A stretch of DNA of 64,000 nt, taken from positions 4,528,501 through 4,592,500 of the forward strand of contig NZ_CP101125.1 in NCBI RefSeq assembly GCF_024296925.1. The letters run 5' to 3'. The stretch is from Pseudomonas nunensis. GTDB taxonomy: Bacteria > Pseudomonadota > Gammaproteobacteria > Pseudomonadales > Pseudomonadaceae. The notes under the pieces are model-generated. The model ran no database searches, was not told where the DNA came from, and saw only the letters and a program-made list of their open reading frames with translations. Each line of letters begins with the position of its first letter. Within the stretch, counting starts at the first letter, position 1. The position numbers and the translations under genes are program-made. This document shows positions 29,685 to 38,352 of the stretch, in pieces.

Positions 29685-31020
29685 AACGCACCTCATCCAG
29701 ACTGATGAACAACGTGGCCAAAACGAAGATCGCCGAGCACACCGCAAAGAACCCCAGCACCGGCGCAAAACCACCGGCCATTTGCAGGATGACGCCCACC
29801 AGAATCGGCACCGCGATCCCGCCGGTACTGCCGGCCATGTTCATCACGCCGCCGATCAACCCGACCCGCGCCGGCGCCGCCAGCAACGCCGGGAAGCTCC
29901 AGTAGAGGCTGCCCCACATAAGAAAAAACGCGGTCATGGCCAACAACGCCACGGCCGCAAAAGGATTGCTCAGGGTTGGCAACAGCAGGAACGCGCCGAG
30001 GGCCACCAAACCGGAAAACGCCAGCAGGCTCTTGACCGCCACGCCACGGCTGACGCCTTTGCGGATCAGCCCGTCGCAGAGGAAACCGCCAGTCAACGAA
30101 CCCAACGCGCCGCACACGAAGATCACAAACGTCGCTGCGCCTATGCCTTTGATATCAAACCCGCGGGCCTGCGCCAGATAACTCGGTCCCCAGGTCAGCA
30201 GCCCGAAATACACCATCGCCCAACTGGCGCGACCGATCAGCAAACCACTCAGCGAACGGGCAGCAATGCCCAGCCCTTTGACCGGCACCCGCGCCGCTTC
30301 GGCAGCCGGGGTTGCGCGGCCTGCGTTGATTTTCTCGAGTTCCTCGGCATTCACCTGCGGGTGAGTCGCCGGGTCATCGCGCAGATAACGCCGAGCCAGC
30401 CAGGCCAGTACCAGTGTCGCGATGCCGGCGATCACAAACGCCAGGCGCCACGAATCCAGCGAAGCAATCAGGTAAGCAATGATCAACCCGCCCAACGCCA
30501 CGCCCAACGGGCTGCCACTGTCCATCAGCACCGCACCGCGACTGCGCTCGCTCGGTGCCAGCCACAGGGAAATCAGCTTGCCGCCCGAAGGGAACAACGG
30601 CGCTTCCGCTGCACCAAGCGCGACACGGGCAAACAGCAACGACAAGCCGCCCGTAGCGAATGCGGCGATGACCTGGAACGTGCCCCACAACCCGGTGGAC
30701 CAGCTGATCACCCGGTGCGGCCCGAAACGATCGATCATCCAGCCGCCCGGAATCTGCAACAACGCATACGCCCAGAAGAAGCTGCTGAGGATCAGCCCTT
30801 GCATGCTTGGCAAGAGCGAAAACTCGTGGGCAATGGTCGGCATCGCAATCGACAGCGAGACCCGGTCGATCAGATTAACCATGGTCAACGCGAAGATGAT
30901 CGCGAAGATCCTCCAGCGAACACTGCTGGCCTTGCTGGTTACGGCCAACGGCGTCGAGGCTGCTGTGATCGGTTGGGCAACTGCGCCAGGCAGATGCAGG
31001 GAAGCACTGGGACGAGCCAT
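29677..31020 (-). CDS. MFS transporter, anion:cation symporter family (hexuronate/aldonate type)
   Basis: This 447-residue protein has twelve helices. The first loop pattern NLIDRVSLSIAMPTIAHEF and GGWMIDRFGPHRV mark the ACS family that carries galactonate, glucarate, tartrate and hexuronates. It is first in the minus-strand operon with the lactonase and pdxA2, which makes it the second uptake route of the island beside TctCBA. A LysR-type operator candidate (31130-31152) lies 110 bases upstream of the ATG. Confidence 0.88.
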   Translation of the reverse strand: MARPSASLHLPGAVAQPITAASTPLAVTSKASSVRWRIFAIIFALTMVNLIDRVSLSIAMPTIAHEFSLLPSMQGLILSSFFWAYALLQIPGGWMIDRFGPHRVISWSTGLWGTFQVIAAFATGGLSLLFARVALGAAEAPLFPSGGKLISLWLAPSERSRGAVLMDSGSPLGVALGGLIIAYLIASLDSWRLAFVIAGIATLVLAWLARRYLRDDPATHPQVNAEELEKINAGRATPAAEAARVPVKGLGIAARSLSGLLIGRASWAMVYFGLLTWGPSYLAQARGFDIKGIGAATFVIFVCGALGSLTGGFLCDGLIRKGVSRGVAVKSLLAFSGLVALGAFLLLPTLSNPFAAVALLAMTAFFLMWGSLYWSFPALLAAPARVGLIGGVMNMAGSTGGIAVPILVGVILQMAGGFAPVLGFFAVCSAIFVLATLFISLDEVRYG

Positions 31021-31129
31021 GGTGCGTACCTCGATTTATTATTTTTGTGTGATACCGCATTGCCGCTTCAGGGCGGCGCTGATGAGCACTATCGAAGGCT
31101 GGCTGATAACCGTCTAATCAATGATTGAG

Positions 31130-31152
31130 ATACGGCGATAGCCTCGGGTTAT
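31130..31152 (-). promoter_or_regulatory. LysR-type operator, copy 2 of 3
   Basis: Read towards the MFS gene it is ATAACCCGAGGCTATCG followed by CCGTAT. It agrees with copy 3 at 20 of 23 positions. An ATAACC half-site stands at 31106-31111, closer to the gene. Confidence 0.7.
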
Positions 31153-31266
31153 GGCAAAGCCTGTTTTCAGGCCACTTTCAGCTTAGGCCGCCTATACCGA
31201 CTTTCCCCTCAAACCGCTCTGGCGCAAAGCCTTCAGCGCGAATCACCGATTTTCCCGCCCAGACCT

Positions 31267-31289
31267 ATAACCCCAGGCTATCGGTGTAT
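31267..31289 (+). promoter_or_regulatory. LysR-type operator, copy 3 of 3
   Basis: Read towards tctC it is ATAACCCCAGGCTATCG followed by GTGTAT, ending 113 bases before the ATG. Copies 2 and 3 divide the 381-base divergent region between the MFS and tctC promoters; the sequence between them shows no gene. Confidence 0.7.
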
Positions 31290-31401
31290 GTATTGTTTTG
31301 ACTAGACGCCGGCCCCGGTCCTTCACACACTCAGGCCAGGCTTGCAGCTTCCAAGCATCGACAAGCCACTTATAACAACTACAAAAAAACGAGGCCCTTC
31401 C

Positions 31402-32415
31402 ATGCGAAATGCATTCGTCCGTCGCACATCCCGTCTGTTTCTTGGCTGCACGCTGGTCGCCGCCGGCGCCCTTCCCGCTCTCGCTCACGCCTGGCAACCG
31501 GACAAGAATGTCGAAATCGTCGTGGCCGGCGGCCCCGGTGGCGGTACCGATCAACTCGGCCGGCTGATCCAGTCGATCATCACCACACACAAGTTCCTCG
31601 AGGTGAACACCATCGTCCTCAACAAGGGCGGCGGCAATGGCGCCGAAGCCTTCCTCGACCTGAAAATGAACAAGGGCGATCCGGAAAAACTGGTGATCGG
31701 CACTAACAACATCTACCTGTTGCCGCTGGTGTCCAAGCTCGGCTACCAATGGCAGGAACTGACCCCTGTCGCAGCCCTGGCCGAAGATGACTTCATTCTC
31801 TGGAGCTACAAAGACGCGCCGTGGAAGGATGCCAAAGGCTTCTACGAAGCGGTCAAGGCTGACCCTTCGAACCTGCGCATGGGCGGCAGTCAGTCCAAGG
31901 ATGTCGATCAGACCCTGACCTTGCTGCTGAACCAGACCACAAATAGCAAACTGGTGTACATCCCGTTCAAGAGCGGCAGCGAAGCCGCGACCCAACTGGC
32001 CGGCAAACACATCGCCGCCAACGTCAACAACCCCAGCGAAAGCATCAGTCAATGGCGCGGCGACCAGGTCGAACCCCTCTGCGTATTCAGCAAGGAACGC
32101 ATGGCCTACACCGAGAAGGTTGCCGGCGACAAATCCTGGGCCGACGTTCCGACGTGCCACGAACAGGGCCTGGGGATCGATCAGTACCGCTTCCCGCGCA
32201 CCGTGTTCATGCCCGGCGACGTCACCGCCGAACAACGGGCGTTCTATGTCGACCTGATGCGCAAAGTCACCGAGACCCCGGAGTTCAAGGCCTACGTCAA
32301 ACAGAACGCGCTGGTGCCGACCTTCCTCGAAGGCGAGCCGCTGACCGCCTACATTGAAAAGGACACAGCCCGGGTCACGCCGGTCTTCAAAGAAGCCGGC
32401 TGGCTGAAAAACTGA
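31402..32415 (+). CDS. tctC: TctC/Bug-family periplasmic solute-binding protein
   Basis: This 337-residue protein has a signal peptide (MRNAFVRRTSRLFLGCTLVA.., cut near AHA) and the TctC fold. The ligand loop GGPGGGTDQLGRL follows the first strand and the second loop is MGGSQSKDVDQTL. Bug proteins bind dicarboxylates, tricarboxylates and sugar acids through two water-bridged carboxylate sites and deliver them to TctBA. The start at 31402 fits GAGG upstream and the signal peptide. It leads a three-gene transport operon. Here the neighbouring enzymes suggest a sugar acid rather than citrate. Confidence 0.9.
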   Translation: MRNAFVRRTSRLFLGCTLVAAGALPALAHAWQPDKNVEIVVAGGPGGGTDQLGRLIQSIITTHKFLEVNTIVLNKGGGNGAEAFLDLKMNKGDPEKLVIGTNNIYLLPLVSKLGYQWQELTPVAALAEDDFILWSYKDAPWKDAKGFYEAVKADPSNLRMGGSQSKDVDQTLTLLLNQTTNSKLVYIPFKSGSEAATQLAGKHIAANVNNPSESISQWRGDQVEPLCVFSKERMAYTEKVAGDKSWADVPTCHEQGLGIDQYRFPRTVFMPGDVTAEQRAFYVDLMRKVTETPEFKAYVKQNALVPTFLEGEPLTAYIEKDTARVTPVFKEAGWLKN

Positions 32416-32467
32416 GTTGTCCACGGCCGCCCGCCTGCGCACGGCCGTCACCTCTGGAGGTGCTTTC

Positions 32468-33001
32468 ATGTCCCATTCTTCGGATTCACCGGCGCTGGTC
32501 GGCACCCGCTGGGTCGAGCTCGGCCTGGCACTCTTCACCGCGCTGATCGGCGCGGTGGTGATGTTCGGCAGCATCGAACAAGGTATCGGCTGGGGCGATT
32601 CCGGCCCCGAGCCGGGTTACTTTCCCTTCTACATCGGCCTGATGCTGAGCGCCGCCAGCGTGGCCAACGGCGTACTGACCGTGGTGCGCTGGCAAGCCCT
32701 GAGCATTGCGTTTGTCAGCCGTAGTGCGTTCAAGCAAGTGTTGTCGGTGTTCATCCCGATTGCGCTGTTCGTCGGCGCGATGCCGTTCACCGGTATCTAT
32801 GTGGCCTCGGCCTGTTTCATCGCCTGGTTCATGTGGCGCGACAAGGTGCGGGTCAAACCGTATGGCAAATGGATGATCGGCACGGTGTCACTCGGTGCAG
32901 TGCTCGCCAGTTACCTGATCTTCGCGCTGTGGTTCAAGGTCCCGCTGGATGCCGGCCCGATGGGCGACTGGATTGCCCTGGCCGGGAGAAATTTCAAATG
33001 A
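32468..33001 (+). CDS. tctB: TctB, small membrane subunit of the tripartite tricarboxylate transporter
   Basis: This 177-residue protein has four predicted helices and the conserved GWGDSGPEPGYFPFYIGL segment after the first one. GGAGG lies a few bases before ATG 32468. Its stop overlaps the tctA start (ATGA), so the subunits are translationally coupled. It pairs with TctA in the inner membrane. Confidence 0.9.
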   Translation: MSHSSDSPALVGTRWVELGLALFTALIGAVVMFGSIEQGIGWGDSGPEPGYFPFYIGLMLSAASVANGVLTVVRWQALSIAFVSRSAFKQVLSVFIPIALFVGAMPFTGIYVASACFIAWFMWRDKVRVKPYGKWMIGTVSLGAVLASYLIFALWFKVPLDAGPMGDWIALAGRNFK

Positions 33002-34527
33002 GCGAGTTCGATTCCCTGCTGCAAGGCATGAACCTGATCCTGACCCCGGGCCACATCGGCCTGATGGTGATCGGCGTGCTGCTGGGCATTCTGGTCGGCG
33101 TATTGCCCGGCCTCGGCGCCCCGAATGGCGTGGCATTGCTGTTGCCGCTGACCTTCACCATGTCGCCAGTCTCGGCGATCATCCTGTTGTCGTGCATGTA
33201 TTGGGGCGCGCTGTTCGGCGGCTCGATCACCTCGATCCTGTTTAATATCCCCGGTGAGCCCTCATCGGTGGCGACCACGTTCGACGGCTACCCGATGGCC
33301 CGCGAAGGTCGCGCCGCCGAAGCACTGACCGCCGCCTTCAGCTCGGCGCTGATCGGCGCGCTGGCCGGGGTGTTGTTGCTGACGTTTCTGTCGACCCGCA
33401 TCGCGGCGTTCGCCATGTCATTCAGTTCGCCGGAGTTCTTTGCGGTGTACCTGTTGGCGTTCTGCACCTTCATCGGCATGAGCAAGAACCCGCCGCTGAA
33501 AACCGTGGTGGCGATGATGATCGGTTTCGCCATGGCCGCCGTCGGCATGGACACCGTGTCCGGCAACCTGCGCCTGACCTTCGATCAACCGGTTTTGATG
33601 ACCGGCATCAGCTTCGAAGTGGCGGTAATCGGCTTGTTCGGCATCGGCGAAATCCTTTGCACCGTCGAAGAAGGACTGGTGTTTCGCGGCGAGCATGCGC
33701 GGATCACGCCGATGATCATCCTGCGCACCTGGGCCAAGTTACCGCGTTACTGGTGGACGATTGTGCGCAGCACGCTGGTCGGTTGCTGGATGGGCATTAC
33801 CCCCGGCGGCCCAACCGCCGCCTCGTTCATAAGCTACAGCCTGGCCCGGCGTTTCTCGAAGAACCGCGATAACTTCGGCAAGGGCGAACTCGAAGGCGTG
33901 ATTGCCCCGGAAACCGCCGACCACGCCGCTGGCACCAGCGCCCTGCTGCCGATGCTGACCCTGGGCATTCCAGGCTCGGCGACCGCTGCAGTGATGCTCG
34001 GTGGCTTGATGATCTGGGGCCTGCACCCTGGCCCGACGTTGTTCGTCGAGCAGCATGATTTTGTTTGGGGCCTGATCGCCAGCATGTACCTCGGTAACGT
34101 GGTGAGCCTGATCGTGGTGTTGGCCACCGTGCCGTTGTTCGCTTCGATCCTGCGCATTCCGTTCTCGATCATTGCGCCGATCATCATCATGGTCTGCGCC
34201 ATCGGTGCTTACTCGGTGCACAACTCGTTCTTCGACGTGGTGCTGATGCTCGGCTTCGGCGCGCTAGGTTATTTGTTCAAGAAACTCGGCTACCCGATTG
34301 CACCGCTGGTGCTCGCTGCTGTGTTGGGCGACAAAGCTGAAGATGCGTTCCGCCAATCGATGCTGTTCTCCGACGGGCACCTGGGGATTTTCTGGTCCAA
34401 TGGGCTGGTGGGCAGCCTGACCACGGCGGCCCTGCTGATGCTGTTCTGGCCGTTGATTTCCAAAGTGCTGGGGGCGCTGACGGGCCTGCGCAAACCACCG
34501 GTCAGCAAAACCAAATCGGTGCTGTGA
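32998..34527 (+). CDS. tctA: TctA, large membrane subunit of the tripartite tricarboxylate transporter
   Basis: This 509-residue protein has about twelve helices and the family marks GVLPGLGAPNGVALLLPLTF in the first third and GITPGGPTAASFISY plus PETADHAAGTSALLPMLTLG in the middle. These two glycine/proline-rich stretches are the duplicated substrate-site loops. It is the ion-driven carrier that takes solute from TctC. I use the ATG that overlaps the tctB stop; the frame is open further upstream but only through tctB. The GGXPN-type loop reads GAPNG here, where classical TctA have GTPAG-like variants. Confidence 0.92.
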   Translation: MSEFDSLLQGMNLILTPGHIGLMVIGVLLGILVGVLPGLGAPNGVALLLPLTFTMSPVSAIILLSCMYWGALFGGSITSILFNIPGEPSSVATTFDGYPMAREGRAAEALTAAFSSALIGALAGVLLLTFLSTRIAAFAMSFSSPEFFAVYLLAFCTFIGMSKNPPLKTVVAMMIGFAMAAVGMDTVSGNLRLTFDQPVLMTGISFEVAVIGLFGIGEILCTVEEGLVFRGEHARITPMIILRTWAKLPRYWWTIVRSTLVGCWMGITPGGPTAASFISYSLARRFSKNRDNFGKGELEGVIAPETADHAAGTSALLPMLTLGIPGSATAAVMLGGLMIWGLHPGPTLFVEQHDFVWGLIASMYLGNVVSLIVVLATVPLFASILRIPFSIIAPIIIMVCAIGAYSVHNSFFDVVLMLGFGALGYLFKKLGYPIAPLVLAAVLGDKAEDAFRQSMLFSDGHLGIFWSNGLVGSLTTAALLMLFWPLISKVLGALTGLRKPPVSKTKSVL

Positions 34528-34545
34528 CACAGCAATGCTGGCAAC

Positions 34546-34583
34546 GCCTGACATTTGTTGTCAGGCTTGCCGCAGTCTTTTTT
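34546..34583 (+). terminator. Weak terminator-like hairpin after tctA
   Basis: GCCTGACA pairs with TGTCAGGC around a 5-base loop. A T run comes only ten bases later, so termination before the LysR gene may be partial. Confidence 0.4.
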
Positions 34584-34596
34584 ACGAGCACGGCCC

Positions 34597-35538
34597 ATGA
34601 CCCGAATTCCAGAAGCTAACGTGATCCACAGTCGACTGCGTCTGCGCCAACTGCGGCTGATGCTGGCGTTGCAGGAATTCGGCTCGTTGCGCCGTGCCGC
34701 CGATCACATCGGCATGACCCAACCGGCGGCGACCAAGATGCTGCACGAAGCCGAGGATTTGCTCGGCGTCGAGCTCTTCGAACGCCTGCCTCGGGGCATG
34801 CGCTCCACCCCGTTCGGGGAAACCGTCATCTATTACGCACGCATGGTGTTTGCCGAACTCAGCGGCATGCGCGAAGAATTGGTCGCGCTGGAATCCGGCA
34901 ACCTCGGCCGGGTCGCGGTCGGCGCGATCCCGGCGCTGGCCTCGGGGCTGTTGACCCGGACCATCGCGACCTTGAAACAAAGCCATCCACGCTTGTCCAT
35001 GAGCATCCAGGTCGATACCAGCGACGTTCTGGTGCAGGCGCTGTTGCAGGATCAACTGGATATTGTTTTGGGGCGGATTCCCGCCGGTGCGCGGGCCGAA
35101 GAATTGCTGTTCGACAGCCTTGGCGAAGAAGCCTTGTGCGTAATTGCCGGCGCGCAGAATCCACTGGCGCAAGAGAAAAACCTGAGCTGGGCGGAGTTGC
35201 AGAACATGACCTGGGTGCTGCAACAGCATCCAAGCCCGATGCGCGCGATCATCAATCAGGTGTTCCACAATGCGCGGGTCGACATCCCCAACAGCATCGT
35301 CGAAACCACCTCGATCATGACCCTGCTGTCGTTGATCCAGCAGACTGACATGCTCGGCGTCACGCCTGTTTCAGTGGTCGAGGACTATGCCGGGCGCGAT
35401 TTGCTCGCCGTGTTGCCGATCAAGTTTGAAGCGCGGTTGCCGCCTTATGGGTTGATCACCCGGCGGCATCGAATTCAATCGTCGGCCATGCAGGCGTTCA
35501 TGAATTCGGTGCGGGCCGAACAGGCGCTGAGCAAATAA
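34597..35538 (+). CDS. LysR-family regulator of the sugar-acid island (GbpR-like)
   Basis: This 313-residue protein has an N-terminal helix-turn-helix over about residues 20-75 (RLMLALQEFGSLRRAADHIG, then TQPAATKMLHEAEDLLG) and a C-terminal sensor domain. It resembles regulators near sugar-binding protein genes (GbpR/GalR type). The start at 34597 is the first ATG consistent with the family. It follows tctA by 69 bases in the same direction. It is the natural candidate to bind the three 23-bp sites at the island's promoters, with a pathway acid as coinducer. Confidence 0.88.
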   Translation: MTRIPEANVIHSRLRLRQLRLMLALQEFGSLRRAADHIGMTQPAATKMLHEAEDLLGVELFERLPRGMRSTPFGETVIYYARMVFAELSGMREELVALESGNLGRVAVGAIPALASGLLTRTIATLKQSHPRLSMSIQVDTSDVLVQALLQDQLDIVLGRIPAGARAEELLFDSLGEEALCVIAGAQNPLAQEKNLSWAELQNMTWVLQQHPSPMRAIINQVFHNARVDIPNSIVETTSIMTLLSLIQQTDMLGVTPVSVVEDYAGRDLLAVLPIKFEARLPPYGLITRRHRIQSSAMQAFMNSVRAEQALSK

Positions 35539-35540
35539 AA

Positions 35541-35567
35541 AAGGCCCGGAACTCGGTTCCGGGCCTT
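35541..35567. terminator. Bidirectional terminator between LysR gene and DMT gene
   Basis: AAGGCCCGGAAC pairs exactly with GTTCCGGGCCTT around TCG, with A/T-rich runs on both sides. It ends both convergent genes. Confidence 0.9.
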
Positions 35568-35574
35568 TGTGTTT

Positions 35575-36438
35575 TCAAGCGGTTTTTCGGAAGACGAAGA
35601 CCAGTCCGACAATGATCAGCAGCATGCCCAACACGCTCAACAGCGCCAGTCGATTACCGAAAATCAGATAATCCATCACCGCCGTCACCGCTGGCACCAG
35701 GTAAAACAAACTGGTGACGTTCACCAGATTGCCCCGCGCAATCAACCGATACAGCAGCAGCGTCGCCAGCACCGACACCACCAATCCCATCCACAACACC
35801 GGCACGACAAAACCCGCGCTGTGTTCAAAATGGAATGGCTGGAACGGTACAAAGATCCCGCAGACCAGCAAACCGGCCAGGTACTGCACCGGCAGCGTGC
35901 CGAGTGGATTGTCGGTGATTTGCTTCTGCATGATCGAACCGAAGGTCATGCTCGCCAGCGCCAGCAGCCCGAACAGCATCCCGGCCAGCGACATCCCGGC
36001 CAAGCCGATGCCCTGGTAAACCACCATGATCAACCCGGCCAGCCCCAGCGCCAGGCCGAACATCCGGCTGAGCGAGCGCTGCCGTTCCATGATCACCACG
36101 GTGAGGATCGGCTGCACGCCCATGATCGTCGCCATGACGCCGGGCGTGACCTTCAGGTCCAGGGCCAGCAGATAGAAAATCTGATAAGCCCCCAGCAACA
36201 CCACACCCGTGGCCATCGCATACAACATCGGCTTGCCGCCCTTGGGCAGTTTCAGCTTGAGCAACGGCACCAGCAGCACCAACCCGCACAGGGCAATGAC
36301 AAAGCGAAACAGCAGAAAGGCAAAGGGTGACGCATGGGCCAGGCCCCATTTGGAGAAGATCGCCCCGCTGCTCCACAGCAGGACGAACAGGCTCGTGGAC
36401 GCCGCCGCGAGCGCGGATTTTTTCGAAAGGACAAACAT
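35575..36438 (-). CDS. DMT (EamA) family transporter
   Basis: This 287-residue protein has ten helices and the usual opening LFVLLWSSGAIFSKWGLAHA. The C-terminal half contains LFYLVPAVTAVMDYLIFGN, in which the Pro and the acidic residue of EamA helix 9 are conserved. The start is ATG 36438, preceded by CAGGTGG. The substrate is unknown. It is convergent with the LysR gene, sharing a terminator. Confidence 0.87.
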   Translation of the reverse strand: MFVLSKKSALAAASTSLFVLLWSSGAIFSKWGLAHASPFAFLLFRFVIALCGLVLLVPLLKLKLPKGGKPMLYAMATGVVLLGAYQIFYLLALDLKVTPGVMATIMGVQPILTVVIMERQRSLSRMFGLALGLAGLIMVVYQGIGLAGMSLAGMLFGLLALASMTFGSIMQKQITDNPLGTLPVQYLAGLLVCGIFVPFQPFHFEHSAGFVVPVLWMGLVVSVLATLLLYRLIARGNLVNVTSLFYLVPAVTAVMDYLIFGNRLALLSVLGMLLIIVGLVFVFRKTA

Positions 36439-36879
36439 GAATACCACCTGTCATCAGGCAAAAAAGCCAACTCAGCCAAAGCTGAAGTTCAGTAGTTTTT
36501 TTTCAGACGAAGACTTTTCAGACGAGCAGGGAACAGCAGAAAAAGCTGATCAGCCCGAAATGCCGACGCCTGGCGGTGATACGACTGCGCACACCGGCGT
36601 GCTACTGACAGGAGGGGGGTAATGACTGATCTGCGCAGGCTGCTGAATCCCGCACGGCACGACGCCAGCGTTGACCGCTGAATCGACTACCGCGTTGATG
36701 TGGGATGCAGGCATGGGCTGATCTTTTTTGAGGGCCGTGCTGGGGGAAGCAGGCGAGCGCCGACTATAACCAACGCTCGACATGGATTGCAATGACTTGC
36801 CGCGAAGGCCCGCCAAGCCTGAACTGCGTACCTCTGGCGCGTGACAACTCAAGGAGTGCCACGCGCCAGTCACACGGAC
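36439..36879. other. 441-base region without a supported gene
   Basis: The stretch holds the upstream region of the DMT gene, an eight-T run near 36500 and the downstream side of the TerD gene. A 61-codon frame starts at 36437 on the plus strand behind AAAGGA, and a 54-codon frame starts at 36714 on the minus strand. Neither has family support. I see no strong hairpin. Confidence 0.5.
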
Positions 36880-38133
36880 TCAGACGTAACGTTTGTTGCC
36901 GCTGTTTTCCGGCGGATAGCCTTTGAATACAGCGGGGCCATCCATGGTGATCTCCAGTTTGTCACCCTTGCGCGACAGCCAAGGGGTCGCTTCACTGGTG
37001 CTCTTGGAGGTCTTGCCGGACGGGCTCAGCTCAATGTGATCCAGATCGATTTCGATCAGACCGATCACGTAGGTGTAAATCGCGCTGCTGAAAAAACCGT
37101 CCTTGAACTCGAAAGCGCACTCGACGATCTGGTCGCCGTATTCCATGCGCATTTTCGGTTTCAGCGAAGCCACCGAGACTGCCCCGTTGTCCACGGCGGA
37201 GTAAACGCTGCAGACCAGCGCAACCTTCCCGCCCATGCGCTGGGAGATGGCCGGGTTGATGTCGACCGTTTCTATGCCCGGCGCAGACTCGCTGGCGCTG
37301 ACCACGTCGCCAGTGTGGAAAACGAACGGATCGACGTCAAACGCACCGCTCTTGTCGGGCGCCTGAATGATGGACATCCGGCCATCCGGCCGAAGGATGC
37401 CGATCCTCAGGTCGAGATCGTCATTGTCCTCGCCATCGCCGTTATCAATCCAAGTCGCGCTGACCCGAATGACCTTTGGTGCGGACGGGCCTTTTTCCAA
37501 TGACACCTTGTGGCTAGTGCCAGGCTTGTCCAGGGTGATAACGGACTTGGCGATATTGACGGGTTTCGGCGCGGGCGTTGCCGAAACCGGCGGAGCAGAT
37601 GGCGCTTCGTCGTCCACTTCAATCCCGTAGAGACCGCAGAGCCCGGCCAGGCCCGAAGCGAACCCCTGCCATACCGAACGTGCCTTGAGCTGGCCGTTTC
37701 GAACGTATAACTCAAGCACGATAATCCCGGTCTCTTGAGAGAACGAACCGGGCGCGAGCTCCAGGACCTGGTCGCCGACAATCACTTGCGCGCGCAGATC
37801 CTTCACCGCAGCAAAACCACCGGCGCTGCCATCTTGCGTCAGGGTAATGGCGATCTTGGTGATACTGGCCGGAAGGCGGGACAGATCAAAGCCGATGCGG
37901 TGGCTGACGGTGCCACTTTGTGTGACCGGTGCGATAAACATGGCGGCACCGGACGCGTGTTCCGGCGCGTTGAAGAAAACCATACCGCTGTCATCCGTCA
38001 CCTTGCCGGTCTCGGTGACGAGGAAGGCCGTGAGGTTAACGTCCAGGTTGTCGCCAGCAGCATGGGTGACCACGACGTGCCCTTTGGGCAGATCGAGGGT
38101 GGTGTTTTCGCCGGGCTTGAGGGATTGATTCAA
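36880..38133 (-). CDS. Protein with two TerD-like domains (tellurium-resistance/stress family)
   Basis: I start this 418-residue protein at TTG 38133 because the TerD N-terminal pattern (NQSLKPGENTTLDL) begins directly there; the frame upstream carries no homology. Domain 1 covers about 1-180 with FDLSRLPASITKIAITLT and a calcium-type acidic stretch. A Pro/Ala linker lies near 195-215. Domain 2 covers about 220-415 with WIDNGDGEDNDDLDLRIGIL, an acidic run likely to bind calcium. TerD proteins sit at the inner face of the membrane in metal and phage stress responses. No other ter genes are nearby, which is unusual. Confidence 0.82.
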   Translation of the reverse strand: MNQSLKPGENTTLDLPKGHVVVTHAAGDNLDVNLTAFLVTETGKVTDDSGMVFFNAPEHASGAAMFIAPVTQSGTVSHRIGFDLSRLPASITKIAITLTQDGSAGGFAAVKDLRAQVIVGDQVLELAPGSFSQETGIIVLELYVRNGQLKARSVWQGFASGLAGLCGLYGIEVDDEAPSAPPVSATPAPKPVNIAKSVITLDKPGTSHKVSLEKGPSAPKVIRVSATWIDNGDGEDNDDLDLRIGILRPDGRMSIIQAPDKSGAFDVDPFVFHTGDVVSASESAPGIETVDINPAISQRMGGKVALVCSVYSAVDNGAVSVASLKPKMRMEYGDQIVECAFEFKDGFFSSAIYTYVIGLIEIDLDHIELSPSGKTSKSTSEATPWLSRKGDKLEITMDGPAVFKGYPPENSGNKRYV

Positions 38134-38310
38134 TGGGAGTCGCCTATTCCATGGGGTGTATGGCAGCACACTGCATGTGTGCTGCGCCTTCATTGAGCAA
38201 GTGCGCGAGCCAGCCAAAGGGAAAGCCAGGCTTTCAGGGCGGTATGCGGGGAGGGAGTTTAATCGCTTGCGTCGGTCTGTGGCGCTTTGCGAGTTTTCTG
38301 GCTCGCATAA

Positions 38311-38340
38311 AAAAACCGCTCATACAGAGCGGTTTTTTGT
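38311..38340 (-). terminator. Terminator between lpxO and the TerD gene
   Basis: AAAAACCGCTC pairs with GAGCGGTTTTTT-type bases around a short loop, with A and T runs on both sides. By position it ends lpxO transcription, 13 bases after its stop. Confidence 0.85.
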
Positions 38341-38352
38341 TCAGTTGCCGGT

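Noticed and set aside
36437..36622. 61-codon plus-strand frame behind AAAGGA, ending LLTGGG
   Set aside because: It begins at overlapping divergent start codons with the DMT gene and has low-complexity content without homologues I can recall; a peptide precursor is conceivable but unsupported.
36550..36714. 54-codon minus-strand frame with INAVVDSAVNAGVVP, like the start of serine beta-lactamase-type hydrolases
   Set aside because: Nothing of the family follows in any frame, so the likeness is too short to call a pseudogene.
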